The notes: a model not told the origin generated them from the letters alone. Positions 19,846 to 30,455 are shown, counted from the stretch's first letter. The stretch: DNA of 64,000 bases from Candidatus Endomicrobiellum trichonymphae (GCF_002355835.1 NZ_AP017459.1:496001-560000), one strand, 5' to 3'. Numbers and translations: made by a program.

Positions 19846-21087
19846 TTATCCCAATTTGATTCTGTTTATTGCTTTAATTCTTTCCAGAACAGGCGGATGC
19901 GAATATTCCAAAAATACTTTAAATTTGTGCGGATATAAATTTGACATATTATCAACTGAGAGTTTTTTTAAGGCATTTATCATGGCTTGCGGTTTTCTGT
20001 AGGTTGTTATCGAGTAAAGATCGGCTTCATACTCATGCTTACGCGAAAAATAATTTAATATCGGCGAAATTATTAGAGAAACAGGTGCATAGAGAAATGA
20101 AAAAAATATTATTCCGGCATATATATCCTGCGTCCGCATAAAGAAAGCGTCGTAAAGCCATGCCTTATCTATAAGAAGCGAAAAAATAAACAGCATTATT
20201 CCGCTTAAAGCGGATGAAAAAATTATATGTTTTACTATATGTCCGAGTTTAAAGTGCCCCATTTCGTGAGCTAAAATGCTTGTCAGTCCATCAACGGTAT
20301 GCTTCTGTATAAGAGTGTCAAACAAAACTATCCTGCGGAATTTCCCAAATCCCGTGAAAAATGCATTTGATTTTGTCGAACGTTTTGAACCGTCCATTTT
20401 GAACAGACCTTTCATCTTGAAATTTTCTTTTTTTGCATATTCTTCAATGGAATTTTTGAGTTCGCCGTCCTCCAAAGAAGTGTATTTGTTAAACAGCGGC
20501 ATTATGGTTACGGGTGCAATAAAAGTTATAAAAAGTTCAAATATGACAATAGCAGCAAAAGCGTACAGCCACGCGTATCTATAGACGTTTGCAAAGAGCC
20601 ATAGTATTGCAGCAAAAATAACGGCTCCGATTATGGCGGTTATAATCCACGATTTTAGTAAATCTGAAATAAAAGTTTTCACATTCATTTTGTTAAACCC
20701 AAAATTTTCTTCTATTATAAATACGGAATAAACCGAGAAAGGTATTTTTAGAATTTCAAAGGCAGAAAAAACTATGCCGGCAAAAACAAGACCTGTTAAA
20801 ATAGTTCCGAAACTGAAAGATACGGCTATCGTATTCACATAATTAAATCCCTTTAAGACTATAAAAATAATCTGCGCAGCTAAGAAGAAAGTAGATGAAA
20901 TTACGGATAGTTTTGTATTTGCTTTAAGATATTCCTGCGCTTTTGAATATTTTTCTCTGTCAAAATATCCGTCGAATTCGGGAGGAATATTATTTGAAAT
21001 GTTTTTAACGTTGAGCAAGTTTGCTACTGTTTCAACAAGATATACGGCAATAATAAAAAAAAGTATTATAAGAGTGTAAATATTCAT
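19846..21087 (-). CDS. M48 family CAAX-type (Ste24-like) membrane protease
   Basis: The 413-residue protein has several hydrophobic segments and the zinc motif LAHEMGHFKLGH, with a later glutamate in HEYEADLYS. That order matches Ste24/FACE-1 M48 proteases. The N-terminal half with EEIFGFNK-like NFGFNKMNVKTF and the KRSTKSNAFFTGFG segment support the Ste24 branch over the smaller HtpX. In bacteria such proteins are thought to act in membrane-protein quality control. The frame is intact. It is separated from the M42 gene by about 200 unassigned bases. Confidence 0.9.
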   Translation of the reverse strand: MNIYTLIILFFIIAVYLVETVANLLNVKNISNNIPPEFDGYFDREKYSKAQEYLKANTKLSVISSTFFLAAQIIFIVLKGFNYVNTIAVSFSFGTILTGLVFAGIVFSAFEILKIPFSVYSVFIIEENFGFNKMNVKTFISDLLKSWIITAIIGAVIFAAILWLFANVYRYAWLYAFAAIVIFELFITFIAPVTIMPLFNKYTSLEDGELKNSIEEYAKKENFKMKGLFKMDGSKRSTKSNAFFTGFGKFRRIVLFDTLIQKHTVDGLTSILAHEMGHFKLGHIVKHIIFSSALSGIMLFIFSLLIDKAWLYDAFFMRTQDIYAGIIFFSFLYAPVSLIISPILNYFSRKHEYEADLYSITTYRKPQAMINALKKLSVDNMSNLYPHKFKVFLEYSHPPVLERIKAINRIKLG

Positions 21088-21265
21088 TTTCGTTCCTTTA
21101 TTTGATTTAAGTGCATTATATATTATTTTTATACTGTCAAGATTATATTATGATATAATAAACTTGTTTATTATTGTATAAATTGTGCGGTGTGTGCGCT
21201 CTGCCAAAAAATATTTGCAGATAGAGAGAATGAATATGAATATTTTATTGAGTAAACGTTAAAAA

Positions 21266-21901
21266 ATGAAAAAAAATCTTTTTATTACTTTTGAAGGCGG
21301 AGAAGGTTCCGGCAAAACAACACACTCTTTGCTTTTGAAAAAATATCTTGAAAAAAGAGGTTATGAAGTGTTGCTTACAAGAGAACCGGGCGGTACTATT
21401 TTGGCGGAAGCCGTAAGACGCATTCTTTTAAATCCAGATTCAAATATTGTTCCGTTGAGCGAACTTTTTCTCTATGAAGCCGCGCGGGCTCAACATGTTG
21501 AAGAATTTGTTTTTCCTGCTTTAAATGCCGGAAAAGCTGTAATTTGCGACAGATTTACCGATGCTACTGTTGCATATCAGGGATATGGCAGGAAATTGAA
21601 CTTGCAGCTTATAGACAGTCTCAACTCGACTACATCTTTTGGATTAACGCCGGTTTTGACGATATATCTTGATATATTGCCGTCTGAAGGTTTAAGTAGG
21701 GCAAAAAGGGCAAAAAAATTAAACAGAAAAATTTACAGCGACAAAATTGAAAGAGAATCCTTGCAGTTCCATGAGAGTGTAAGAGAAGGATATCTCAGTC
21801 AGGCAGAAAAATATCCCGAAAGAATAAAAGTCGTTAAGACACAGGAGACAGTTGAAAAAACAGAAGTTTGTATAAGAGAAATTATAGATTTGGTATTGTA
21901 A
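21266..21901 (+). CDS. tmk: Thymidylate kinase
   Basis: It phosphorylates dTMP to dTDP. The 211-residue protein has the P-loop FEGGEGSGKTTH (residues 8-19), the LTREPGG motif, the DRFTDATVAYQGYGR motif and a basic lid near residues 150-158. Length is typical. It opens a dense block tmk-holB-PSP1-metG on the plus strand, a conserved bacterial gene order. The holB ATG directly follows the tmk stop. Confidence 0.96.
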   Translation: MKKNLFITFEGGEGSGKTTHSLLLKKYLEKRGYEVLLTREPGGTILAEAVRRILLNPDSNIVPLSELFLYEAARAQHVEEFVFPALNAGKAVICDRFTDATVAYQGYGRKLNLQLIDSLNSTTSFGLTPVLTIYLDILPSEGLSRAKRAKKLNRKIYSDKIERESLQFHESVREGYLSQAEKYPERIKVVKTQETVEKTEVCIREIIDLVL

Positions 21902-22861
21902 ATGTTTGAAAGTATATTAGGTCAGAAAAAAATAAAGAAAATAATTTCAAATCAGGTAAAAAGCGGTAAAATTGCGCATGCTTATATCTTTGTGGGGCAG
22001 GATGGGGTGGGAAAACGTCTTACAGCCGTTGAATTTGCTAAAATTTTAAACTGCAATGTGGACGATTTTATTAAAACAGATGCCGGCACTTGCGGAAAAT
22101 GTATATCTTGCAAAAAGATAGAAAAAAATATTCATCCCGATTTACATTTTATAGATTTTGCCAGACAAGCTGAACTTGAAGAAGAATGTTTAGAAAAACA
22201 AAGGACGTTAAAAATTGAAACAATAAGATATATGCAGAAAGAAGTTGCTACGAAAATACACGAGGGGAAATGGAAAATTTTCATTATAGAGCCTGCTGAA
22301 AGGATGAATGCTGCCGCGGCAAATTCTCTGCTTAAAACGCTTGAAGAACCGCCTGAAAATACAATTATAATTTTAATTGCAAAACATAAAGAAACAATAC
22401 CTCAGACAATACTTTCACGGGTGCAGACGCTGTTTTTTCAGCCTTTAGGGCAGAATGAGATTTCAAGCTGGCTTATGTTGAACTGTTCAGTGGATGCCGC
22501 AAAAGCCCGAGATATAGCGGAATTGAGCGAAGGATCTTTAGAAAATGCCAACAAACTCGTTGGCAAAAATGAAAAAGAGGAATTTTCTTTATGGCTCAAA
22601 TTTAAAACTCGAAATTTTTATATTTCAGATATTTTGGAATTGTCAAAAAATATTGCCGCTGCCGGCGCTTTAGAATGCGTTGACGCAATGATAGCGGAAG
22701 CAAAAAAAGATTTCAGAATGTATCCCCAAAGGACCGCGCCGGCGCTTGACCTGTTAAGCGCTTCAAGAGTTTTACTTCTTAAAAACGTAAATGCCATGAC
22801 GGTTTTGGATAACTTATTTTTTGATTTGTCAGATTTAAAAAAAATGTCGGGACTTTTATAG
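21902..22861 (+). CDS. holB: DNA polymerase III delta' subunit
   Basis: Delta' is the stator of the clamp loader. This 319-residue protein has the AAA+ fold start FESILGQKKIKKIISNQVKSG, a P-loop-like VGQDGVGKR, the four-cysteine zinc module CGKCISCKKIEKNIHPD, the AANSLLKTLEEPPE motif and ILSRVQTL (SRC-like sensor, with Val in place of Cys). It starts immediately after tmk. The partner holA lies about 27 kb downstream in this window. Confidence 0.93.
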   Translation: MFESILGQKKIKKIISNQVKSGKIAHAYIFVGQDGVGKRLTAVEFAKILNCNVDDFIKTDAGTCGKCISCKKIEKNIHPDLHFIDFARQAELEEECLEKQRTLKIETIRYMQKEVATKIHEGKWKIFIIEPAERMNAAAANSLLKTLEEPPENTIIILIAKHKETIPQTILSRVQTLFFQPLGQNEISSWLMLNCSVDAAKARDIAELSEGSLENANKLVGKNEKEEFSLWLKFKTRNFYISDILELSKNIAAAGALECVDAMIAEAKKDFRMYPQRTAPALDLLSASRVLLLKNVNAMTVLDNLFFDLSDLKKMSGLL

Positions 22862-22904
22862 AACAGAGCATTCATTTATGATTTATTATTAAGGATATAT
22901 AATT

Positions 22905-23711
22905 ATGCCAATGGTTATAGGAGTAGCGCTTAGAAAAACTAAAGATAAAATTTATGCTGACGTGGGATATTTTGATTTAAAACTGAATGACAAAATTATA
23001 CTTGAAACCGAGCACGGAGTTGAAGTTGGAACAGTATGCGAAAAAGAAAAAGTTATGCAGGAAAGCAAGGATCCGATAGGGAAAGTTTTAAGGGAAATTA
23101 CTGAAGAAGATAAAAAAAGGCTTACTGAAAATGAAAGAAAAAATTTAAGAGCGTGGAACATAGTATTGCAAAAAGTAGTCAAATACAAGCTTGATATGAA
23201 ATTAATATGCGTTCAGTATATTTTTGACCGGTCAAAGCTGTTTGTGTATTATATTTCGGGAACAAGAGTTGATTTCAGAGAGCTTGTCAAAGAGTTGGGG
23301 CGTATTTTAAGAACAAGAATACAGATGGTTCAAATAGGCGTAAGAGACGAATCAAAAATGGTCGGCGGAATAGGAATATGCGGACACGTTTTATGCTGCC
23401 AGACTTTTTTAAAAGATTTTAGTTCTGTAACCATAGATATGGCTAAAGAACAAGATTTGTTGCTAAATACTGCAAAACTTTCAGGGCTTTGCGGCAGACT
23501 TATGTGCTGTATTTCTTATGAAAACGACATATATAGAGCTGTAAAGAAAGAATTGCCTGAAATAGGAAAAACAGTTTTAACTCCTGAAGGCAGAGCAAAA
23601 ATTACGGCGATTGATTGCATAAGAGAAAACGTGACCGTTGATTTCGGCGATAAGTCGTTTAAAGTTTTTAGTATAAAACAAATCAATGAAAGTAGTAGAA
23701 AAGGAAAGTAA
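22905..23711 (+). CDS. PSP1 domain protein (RicT/YaaT-like)
   Basis: The 268-residue protein has the PSP1 domain with the conserved cysteine-rich GICGHVLCCQTFL segment and SGLCGRLMCCISYE. In Bacillus the homologue RicT (YaaT) works with RicA and RicF in RNase Y-dependent mRNA maturation and carries Fe-S clusters. Its position between holB and metG is conserved across many phyla. All expected cysteines are visible. The metG start abuts its stop codon, so the two are co-translated. Confidence 0.9.
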   Translation: MPMVIGVALRKTKDKIYADVGYFDLKLNDKIILETEHGVEVGTVCEKEKVMQESKDPIGKVLREITEEDKKRLTENERKNLRAWNIVLQKVVKYKLDMKLICVQYIFDRSKLFVYYISGTRVDFRELVKELGRILRTRIQMVQIGVRDESKMVGGIGICGHVLCCQTFLKDFSSVTIDMAKEQDLLLNTAKLSGLCGRLMCCISYENDIYRAVKKELPEIGKTVLTPEGRAKITAIDCIRENVTVDFGDKSFKVFSIKQINESSRKGK

Positions 23712-25250
23712 ATGAAATTTTATATTACGACGCCGATATATTATGCAAACGATATTCCTCATATAGGACATTCTTATACGACTATAGCTTCTGATATTAT
23801 GGCCAGATGGAAAAGATTAAAGGGTTTTGACGTTTTTTTTCTCACCGGAACAGACGAACACGGCGCAAAAATTGTTGCAGCTGCAAAGAAAAAAGGGGAA
23901 ATACCGCAAAAACTTTGCGATAAGATGAGTGCAAAATTCAAAGAAGCATGGGAACTTTTGAACATTTCATATACGGACTTTATACGCACTACGGAACGGA
24001 AACACTTTGTTTCTGTTGAAAAGATATTGAGTATTCTGTTTGATAAAGGTTTTATATTTAAAAAGAAATATGAAGAGCTTTACTGTATAGGCTGCGAAAG
24101 ATTTTACGCTCAAAAAGATTTGGACGAAAACGGATGTTGTCCTTTCCATAAAACAAAGCCTGTACTGCAATCTGAAGAAAATTATTTTTTCAGACTGTCG
24201 TCTTTTCAAAATGCCCTTATTGATAGAATAGTGGACGCAAATCATAGAGAACATATAGAAATACAGCCTGAAGAAAGAAGAAACGAAATTATAGGGAAAC
24301 TAAAACTCGGACTTGAAGATGTAAGTTTTTCAAGAAGCGCCGTTGAATGGGGCATACCGCTTCCTTTTGACGGAGGGCAAACCGCATACGTTTGGGTTGA
24401 CGCTCTGATAAATTACATAACCGGAGTGGGTTATCAAGAAAATGAAACAAAATTTCAAAAATACTGGCCTGCGGACATACATCTAATGGCTAAAGACATT
24501 TTGTGGTTTCATTCTGTAATCTGGCCTGCAATTTTAATGGGTGCTGGACTTCCGCTTCCTAAAAAATTGTATTCTCACGGATTCTTTACCTTGAACGGAA
24601 ATAAAATGTCAAAGTCTTTAGGCAATGTTGTATCTCCGCGTGAACTTGTTGACAAATACGGCGTTGACGCCGCGCGATACCTTGCGGCAACCATTATTCC
24701 TTTTGGTCCTGACGGCGATATTTCGTGGCAGAGACTGACATTAAAATATAACACTGATTTGGCAAATAATTTGGGTAACTTAATTTCAAGAACACTGAAA
24801 ATGGCTGAAAAGTATTTTAATCTTTATGTGCCGCAAACCATTCCTGATTTAGAGCTTGTAAGAAAAGTAGTTACGGTTCTTAAAAAAAAATTTGCTTTGA
24901 ATATGGACAATATGCAGTTTCATAAAGCCGCTGAAACACTGCAAAGCGCTATAACGCTTGTAAACAGACAGATTGAAATAGATGCTCCGTGGAAACTTGC
25001 AAAAACAGATACTGATAAACTTGCATCCTGTATTTATGCTTATTTACAGTCGGCAGATATCATAATAATGCATTTGCTGCCGTTTATGCCGACAATGGCT
25101 GAAAAAATATGGCAGATAACAGGGGCGGGGTGTGATATAAACTTGACCGCAAAAAAATATTTTAAAGATGCTGTAATTCCCGAAAATGGTTTTTCGATTC
25201 CAAATGCAAAGCTACAGTCTCCGGGTATTCTGTTCCCACGCATTGCCTAA
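23712..25250 (+). CDS. metG: Methionyl-tRNA synthetase
   Basis: A class I synthetase of 512 residues that charges tRNA-Met. It has the HIGH motif (NDIPHIGHSY, residues 14-23), a CIGCERFYAQKDL zinc-like connective peptide and the KMSKS motif (LNGNKMSKSLGN), followed by the anticodon-binding helices. It lacks the C-terminal tRNA-binding EMAP-type extension found in longer forms. The gene closes the tmk block, and the next region is a dead restriction-modification gene. Confidence 0.96.
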   Translation: MKFYITTPIYYANDIPHIGHSYTTIASDIMARWKRLKGFDVFFLTGTDEHGAKIVAAAKKKGEIPQKLCDKMSAKFKEAWELLNISYTDFIRTTERKHFVSVEKILSILFDKGFIFKKKYEELYCIGCERFYAQKDLDENGCCPFHKTKPVLQSEENYFFRLSSFQNALIDRIVDANHREHIEIQPEERRNEIIGKLKLGLEDVSFSRSAVEWGIPLPFDGGQTAYVWVDALINYITGVGYQENETKFQKYWPADIHLMAKDILWFHSVIWPAILMGAGLPLPKKLYSHGFFTLNGNKMSKSLGNVVSPRELVDKYGVDAARYLAATIIPFGPDGDISWQRLTLKYNTDLANNLGNLISRTLKMAEKYFNLYVPQTIPDLELVRKVVTVLKKKFALNMDNMQFHKAAETLQSAITLVNRQIEIDAPWKLAKTDTDKLASCIYAYLQSADIIIMHLLPFMPTMAEKIWQITGAGCDINLTAKKYFKDAVIPENGFSIPNAKLQSPGILFPRIA

Positions 25251-25379
25251 AATTAAAATAAGATACTCATTAATTAATTAATGCTTCAGCACAAAATAGT
25301 CCGACTTGGATGTTAAAAGTTTTTTTATTATATAGAGCGGAGTCACTAAAAGCGGATAATAGTCAAATCATAAAAAGAG

Positions 25380-27726
25380 AATGATGAAAACTGAAAAAAT
25401 TGAAATACAAGAATATCTAATGATTTTTTCATATATCGAAAAGTTTCCAAATCGCTTGTAGGTTTTGTGGGATGCAAAAAAATTACAGCTGATTTAAAAG
25501 AAATACAACAAAGCGAGCAGATAAAAAAAATATTCTGAGACAATAAAAAACATTATTATTACAAATTATAGGCAGTTTATTTTGTTACAGGAAGGAAAGA
25601 TAAAAGCGCAGGCGTCATTATTAAAAAATAATTTGGAAATAAGTGAAGCTCCAAACAGCAAGCAAAATTTAATAAATCTTTTTATGGATTTTTTAAGTTG
25701 CGATTACCCGCATATAAAGACAAAAAAAGAATTAGTAAATGCTTTAGCTAAACAAAGTTTTTATTATTCTGGTGAGTTGAAAAGATATATGTCCAATGCT
25801 GGTAACGAAAGTGAAAATTTCTATCGTAAATTCAATGAGCTGTTTAAAGATTTCCAAGTCTCAATGCAGTATCGCTATGATATTGCAGATTTTTGCGGTG
25901 TCTATGCTCAAAGTTTAGTGTATGGTTTACTGCTTACAAGGTTAACGAAATCCACTGAATTTGATGAAACAAAATTGGACTATTTGTCTGAGATGCCTTA
26001 CGAATACAGATTGTTATATGAATTTTTAAATACGGGCTGTGGTGAATCGAAGTATTTACCTGGTATTGTAGTAGTAGCATTAAAAAATATAGCAAAAAAC
26101 ATAAATTTGATTAATATAGCAGAAATAAACCATGAGTTTGAGAAAGAAGGCAAGGGAGAAAGCGGAATAGCCGTTTATCTGTATGAGGATTTTTTAAAAG
26201 AATACGATAAATTAAAAAGAACGGGAGAGCGCAAAGAGAGCGGAGTGTATTTAATAAAAACAAAATTCAATAAATCCTACGGTTGCTTAGATAAAGATGT
26301 AAAAGTACTGGATTTTGCCTGCGGCACGGGAACGTTTATAAACAGTGTATATGAGTTAATGTTATGTAAAAGTCAAAGTCCGCTCGAAAGACAATCAGTT
26401 AAAAAAAGATAATAAAGAATATATACGGATTTGAACTGCTTTTCACACCTTATATACTGTCTCATATAATTTTGACTAAATACTTAAAAGACAACGGCAT
26501 AGAAATAACGCAAGAGGAAAGATTGCCCATATATCTAACTAACGTATTTTAGTGGAAAAAGTAGAGCAGAAAAAGGTAAATTGATACGCTTTTAGATGAT
26601 TATAAAAAAGGACTTAACGATAAGAGAATAAGTTTAAGCGATTTATATATAAAGTTTATGAGATTTGCCCAGTGGAAAATAGTAGAGCACGGTTGGGGAG
26701 TGGTGGGAATAATAACTAATAACAGTTGGTTAAATGGAATAACGCACAGACAAATGCGCAAGTCTTTGATGGAAACGTTTGACGAGATTTATATATTGAA
26801 TTTGCACGGAAACACAAGAAAAGGTGAAAATGACAAAAATATTTCGGTACTCGCAGACAATATTGTTACGGGAAACGAAAAATTAAATCTCTTGGAAACA
26901 AAAACTCTATCTTCTTTAAAATGGAAAAAACTTAATCCTCAAGAAACAGGAAATTATTTTTTTATCCCTCATGATTTGAAAGAAGAAAATATATATAATA
27001 GTTTTTTTTAAATAATAAATATTTTGTATAATTATAACAGCGGGGTTGGAATGGGAAATTATAAAATTGTAATACATTATCGTGAAAAAGATTTGCTTGA
27101 TTTAAAGAAAAATTTTTCTATTTTAAACGACGAAAACTTAAGAAAAAAAATATAAAATTACAGATAAAACAAATTGGAAATTAAAAGAAGCGCGTGAAGA
27201 TTTAATTAAAAATTATAATCAAAGGCTTATTCAGCATAGAATTTTTGATTTTAGATTTTCATCGTTAAGTAAAAAATCAAATGCTTTCATGGGCAGGCCT
27301 CGCTATAGAACAATGGAACACTTCGATGGTAAAAATAATATCGGATTATGTTTTACGAGAGTTTTCAACGCAAATACAGATATTTATAACAGAATCTTTA
27401 TAGGCAGGAATATAATAGACCGTCATTTACATAGCGATGCAGTTTATATCGTTCCGCTTTTTATTTATAAATACAATATGTTACAAGAAGCAGAAACACC
27501 GACACCGAATTTTACAAAAAAGTTTTATAAAGAATATTTAGATACACTTTCATTTAAGCCCGCCCCTGAATATATATTAAATTATATTTATGCCGTGCTG
27601 CATTGTCCCAAATATCGCAAGACTTATATAGAATTTTTAAAAACAGGTTTTCCATCTGTTCCAATGACGAAAAATAAGTGGTACGATAAAGAAGAAACAA
27701 ATGTTTTTGAGGAAGAGGTAAGTTGA
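25380..27726 (+). pseudogene. Type IIG/ISP-like restriction-modification enzyme, decayed
   Basis: Pieces in changing frames reconstruct an adenine methyltransferase-nuclease fusion. An N-terminal part reads NYRQFILLQEGKIKAQASLL, and an open frame at 25582-26412 ends with VLDFACGTGTF (SAM-binding motif I). After a break come YGFELLFTPYILSHI and ERLPIYLTNVF, then RFAQWKIVEHG and VVGIITNNSWLNGITHRQMR. The NPPY catalytic motif itself should lie in the broken stretch near 26550 and is not visible. The C-terminal target-recognition part (MGRPRYRTMEHF to EEEVS) closes at 27726. At least four disruptions are present. The GITHRQMRKSL segment is typical of type ISP enzymes. Confidence 0.82.
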
Positions 27727-27738
27727 ACAAAAGAAAAA

Positions 27739-28503
27739 ATGATTATTGACACCCACGCTCATATGTCAGATTCAAGATTTGACAACGACAGAGAGATCGT
27801 TATACAAAAAGCTTTTGATTGCGGTATAGAGAAAATTTTTGAAATAGCTTGTGAAATGCGTTATTGGGATAGAGCTTTAGAACTTTCAAAGCGAGATAAT
27901 ATTTTTTTATCGGTCGGCGTTCATCCTATTGAAACGACTAAAGCAACGCGAGAGGATTATTATAAACTTCAAGTTTTAATTCAAGATAAAAAATGTATAG
28001 CTATTGGCGAAATAGGTTTAGATTATCATTATGACTCTTCGTTGCAAAATACTAATACTCAAAAAGAATCTTTTTTTAAACAAATTGATATTGCAGTTAA
28101 ATATAACAAGGCGGTTATCATTCACTGTCGAGATGCTTATGATGAAATGATTGATTTTTTTAAAAAATATAAAAATGTTCCCAAAGGAGTTATCCACTGT
28201 TTTTCAGGTACTCCTAAACAGGCAAAAATGTTTATTGAAATGGGATTTTTACTCGGCATTAACGGCCCTGTAACATACAAGAAATCAGATAATTTAAAAC
28301 AGGTTGTTTTTGAGACTGATTTAAACAAATTATTAGTTGAAACTGATTGTCCGTATCTTGCTCCTCAAAAATACAGAGGACAAAGAAATGAGCCGTCTTA
28401 TATAGCTGAGACTTTAAAAGAAATTGCGGCAATAAAAAATATATTAATTAATGAAGTGGTGCAGATAACAACGCAGAATGCACTGAAACTTTTTGGCATT
28501 TAA
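27739..28503 (+). CDS. tatD: TatD family metal-dependent DNase
   Basis: The 254-residue protein starts IDTHAHMSDSRFDNDRE with the HxH metal pair. It has IGEIGLDYH, VIIHCRDA, VIHCFSG and LVETDCPYLAP, the full set of TatD metal ligands. TatD enzymes are 3'-5' exonucleases acting on DNA and sometimes RNA, in repair and degradation. It directly follows the dead restriction gene and precedes the radical SAM gene that is named for its link with TatD. Confidence 0.94.
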   Translation: MIIDTHAHMSDSRFDNDREIVIQKAFDCGIEKIFEIACEMRYWDRALELSKRDNIFLSVGVHPIETTKATREDYYKLQVLIQDKKCIAIGEIGLDYHYDSSLQNTNTQKESFFKQIDIAVKYNKAVIIHCRDAYDEMIDFFKKYKNVPKGVIHCFSGTPKQAKMFIEMGFLLGINGPVTYKKSDNLKQVVFETDLNKLLVETDCPYLAPQKYRGQRNEPSYIAETLKEIAAIKNILINEVVQITTQNALKLFGI

Positions 28504-28749
28504 CTTATAGCTCTGTCATTCTGAATAAATAAATTTAGTTTGGAATTTGATTCAGAAGTGTCGTTTGAAAGGGCATACGGCAAAAGACAGATTTCTAAAA
28601 CCAAATCCGGAAAACGACATTCTATTAATTTTTCCTGTGGGATTATATGTCTGCCGGCAGGCATAAGAGTTATGCAGTTTTTTATCCTCACAAAAATAAA
28701 GCATTGATTTTTCAATAAAATGTTTATAAGTAGCCGCAGGACTTTAATC

Positions 28750-29361
28750 ATGGAATTTATTATGAATACTGTTTCTTATGTCTTTGGAGATAATCTTTAT
28801 TTAAATATAACCAACAGGTGTATGATGGCATGCCCGTACTGCATAAAACACAAGTGGGCTAACAAATTCAAAGGTAACGATTTAAAACTTGAAAAAGAGC
28901 CGTCATGTGAAGAAGTTATAGAAGCTATAGGAGATCCTAAAAAATATAACGAAGTAATTTTTTGCGGATACGGCGATTCTTTGATTAATCTTGAATCGGT
29001 AAAAGAAATTTCAAAATGGATAAAAGAAAACAGCGGGAAAGTGAGAATTAATACTGCCGGTCTTGCAAACCGTTATTACGGTAAAAATATTCTGCCTGAA
29101 TTAAAAGGGCTTGTCGAGGTTATTTCGATAAGTTTAAACGGCTCAAATCCCAAAGAACATAACGAACTCAATCATCCTATGTTTAAGGAAGAGTCGTTTA
29201 ATGAAATAATAAAGTTTGCCGAAGAAGCAAAAAACCATATCCCCGAAGTTGTCATAACTGCTGTAGAGTTTCCGGGATTTGATATTTCAAAAGTTGAGAA
29301 AATCGCAAAAGAAGTCTGCGTACGGTTCAAAATGCGACCCTATTTGAATAATGAATATTAG
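28750..29361 (+). CDS. TatD-associated radical SAM protein
   Basis: The ~203-residue protein has the radical SAM cluster as NRCMMACPYCIKH (CxxxCxxC), followed by VIFCGYGDSLINLESV, RINTAGLANRYYG and LVEVISISLNGSN. These match the small radical SAM family repeatedly found beside tatD. Its reaction is unknown to me. Starts at 28720, 28750 or 28762 are possible; the ATG at 28762 (MNTVSYVFGDN) fits the family best. The last codons overlap the start of the 3D-domain gene by 11 bases, so expression is coupled. Confidence 0.85.
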   Translation: MEFIMNTVSYVFGDNLYLNITNRCMMACPYCIKHKWANKFKGNDLKLEKEPSCEEVIEAIGDPKKYNEVIFCGYGDSLINLESVKEISKWIKENSGKVRINTAGLANRYYGKNILPELKGLVEVISISLNGSNPKEHNELNHPMFKEESFNEIIKFAEEAKNHIPEVVITAVEFPGFDISKVEKIAKEVCVRFKMRPYLNNEY

Positions 29362-30184
29362 ATTTTTTGTAAATATCTTAAAATTATCGTTTATCGCGCT
29401 TGGGATTTTAGTACTGGCAAGTATTTTTTCGGCAATAACACTTATGTTCACGCGGGCTTATATCAATACCGGCGAAAAAACTTACACCGTAAAGCCTTAT
29501 AAAAACATATCTTTAAAAACTGTTTTAGATAAAAATGGTATTTTTCTTAATGATGACGATATAGTCTCGCATGATATCAGTAAACCCATAAAGCCTTTGC
29601 AAACAGTAAAAATTATTCATGTTACAAAAGAACAAAAAAAAATCATTGAAAATACGCCTTTTAAAGTGACGTGGAGCAGAAAGTATAATTCTAATCTAAG
29701 AAAAGTTGAACTTCAAAAAGGTAAAGAAAAGAACATAATAAAAACCATTAATAAAATTTCTTATAACGGCATTTTATATAATACAAATGTTGTAAATGAA
29801 CAGACTATGGCAAGAGAATATTCCCGTCTTGTATTGTTTAAAGCAAATAACGCAATAGAAAAGATTTATGATTTGTCAAAAGCAAAAAAAATCAAAATGG
29901 TTGCCACAGCATATTATCCGGGCGATCCTCTTGCATGGAAAGACGGAACAATAACTTTTCTCGGACAAAAAATGCAAAGAGGAATAGTAGCTGTTGATCC
30001 TAATGTCATACCTTTAAAAACACGCTTATTTATTCCAGGATATGGTTACGGATATGCCGGTGACAAGGGATCTCTTATAAGAGGAAAACGTATAGATTTA
30101 GGCGTAAATAATGCAAAGGAAGAGAAGTCTTGGAGGTTTAAAGATGTGAATGTTTATATTTTAGAAAAGTCAGATAAATATTAA
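29351..30184 (+). CDS. Exported 3D-domain protein (G5/DUF348-like, YabE-type)
   Basis: The 277-residue protein starts with one hydrophobic anchor (residues ~10-33). A DUF348-like ubiquitin fold follows (KTYTVKPYKNISLKTVLD), then a G5-like strand region. The C-terminal 3D domain reads ATAYYPGDP, GIVAVDPNVIPLKTRLFIPGYG and GKRIDLGVNN, with the three aspartates that name the domain. The 3D fold is shared with MltA and resuscitation factors and suggests cell-wall glycan cleavage. Acting outside the inner membrane is inferred from the anchor. It overlaps the radical SAM gene. Confidence 0.85.
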   Translation: MNIRFFVNILKLSFIALGILVLASIFSAITLMFTRAYINTGEKTYTVKPYKNISLKTVLDKNGIFLNDDDIVSHDISKPIKPLQTVKIIHVTKEQKKIIENTPFKVTWSRKYNSNLRKVELQKGKEKNIIKTINKISYNGILYNTNVVNEQTMAREYSRLVLFKANNAIEKIYDLSKAKKIKMVATAYYPGDPLAWKDGTITFLGQKMQRGIVAVDPNVIPLKTRLFIPGYGYGYAGDKGSLIRGKRIDLGVNNAKEEKSWRFKDVNVYILEKSDKY

Positions 30185-30195
30185 TTGCAGATTTA

Positions 30196-30237
30196 TAAAA
30201 AAAAAACTTAAAATAGCGAGAATAAGGTTTTTTTGTT
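30196..30237. terminator. Possible terminator after 3D-domain gene
   Basis: An A-run, an imperfect stem (ACTTA with TAAGG) and a T-run of seven follow the stop by about 12 bases. The stem is weak and wobble-containing, so this is only a candidate, possibly bidirectional. Confidence 0.35.
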
Positions 30238-30369
30238 TTATATCTGGTTTCAGGAGATTTTTTCTCATCATCATCAGAATTTTAGCATATAGACAAATAT
30301 TTTCACTTCATTCTCGCAGGAATTGTCTTTAAATACTTATAAAAGGTATAAAAATAAAATTTATATTAA

Positions 30370-30455
30370 TGCCGAGGGCGGGACTTGAACCCGCACGCCG
30401 CCTAAGCAACTTGAGATTTTGAGTCTCACGTGTCTGCCAATTCCACCACCCCGGC
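30370..30455 (-). tRNA. tRNA-Leu (anticodon CAA)
   Basis: On the minus strand a class II tRNA begins GCCGGGGTGGTGGAATTGG and ends CCCTCGGC plus discriminator A. The acceptor stem is 7 pairs with one G-T. The anticodon stem is TGAGA/TCTCA with loop CTCAAAA, giving anticodon CAA. A long variable arm follows (TTGCTTAGGCGGC region), as expected for leucine. The T-loop is GGTTCAAGTCC. The 3' CCA is not encoded. Confidence 0.95.

Noticed and set aside
25265-25285. Palindrome of TTAATTAA type after metG as a regulatory site
   Set aside because: Expected by chance at this base composition and too short.
28500-28751. Minus-strand 83-codon open frame between tatD and the radical SAM gene
   Set aside because: No ribosome site, no recognisable family and overlap with both neighbours; it could be debris, but I cannot support a gene.
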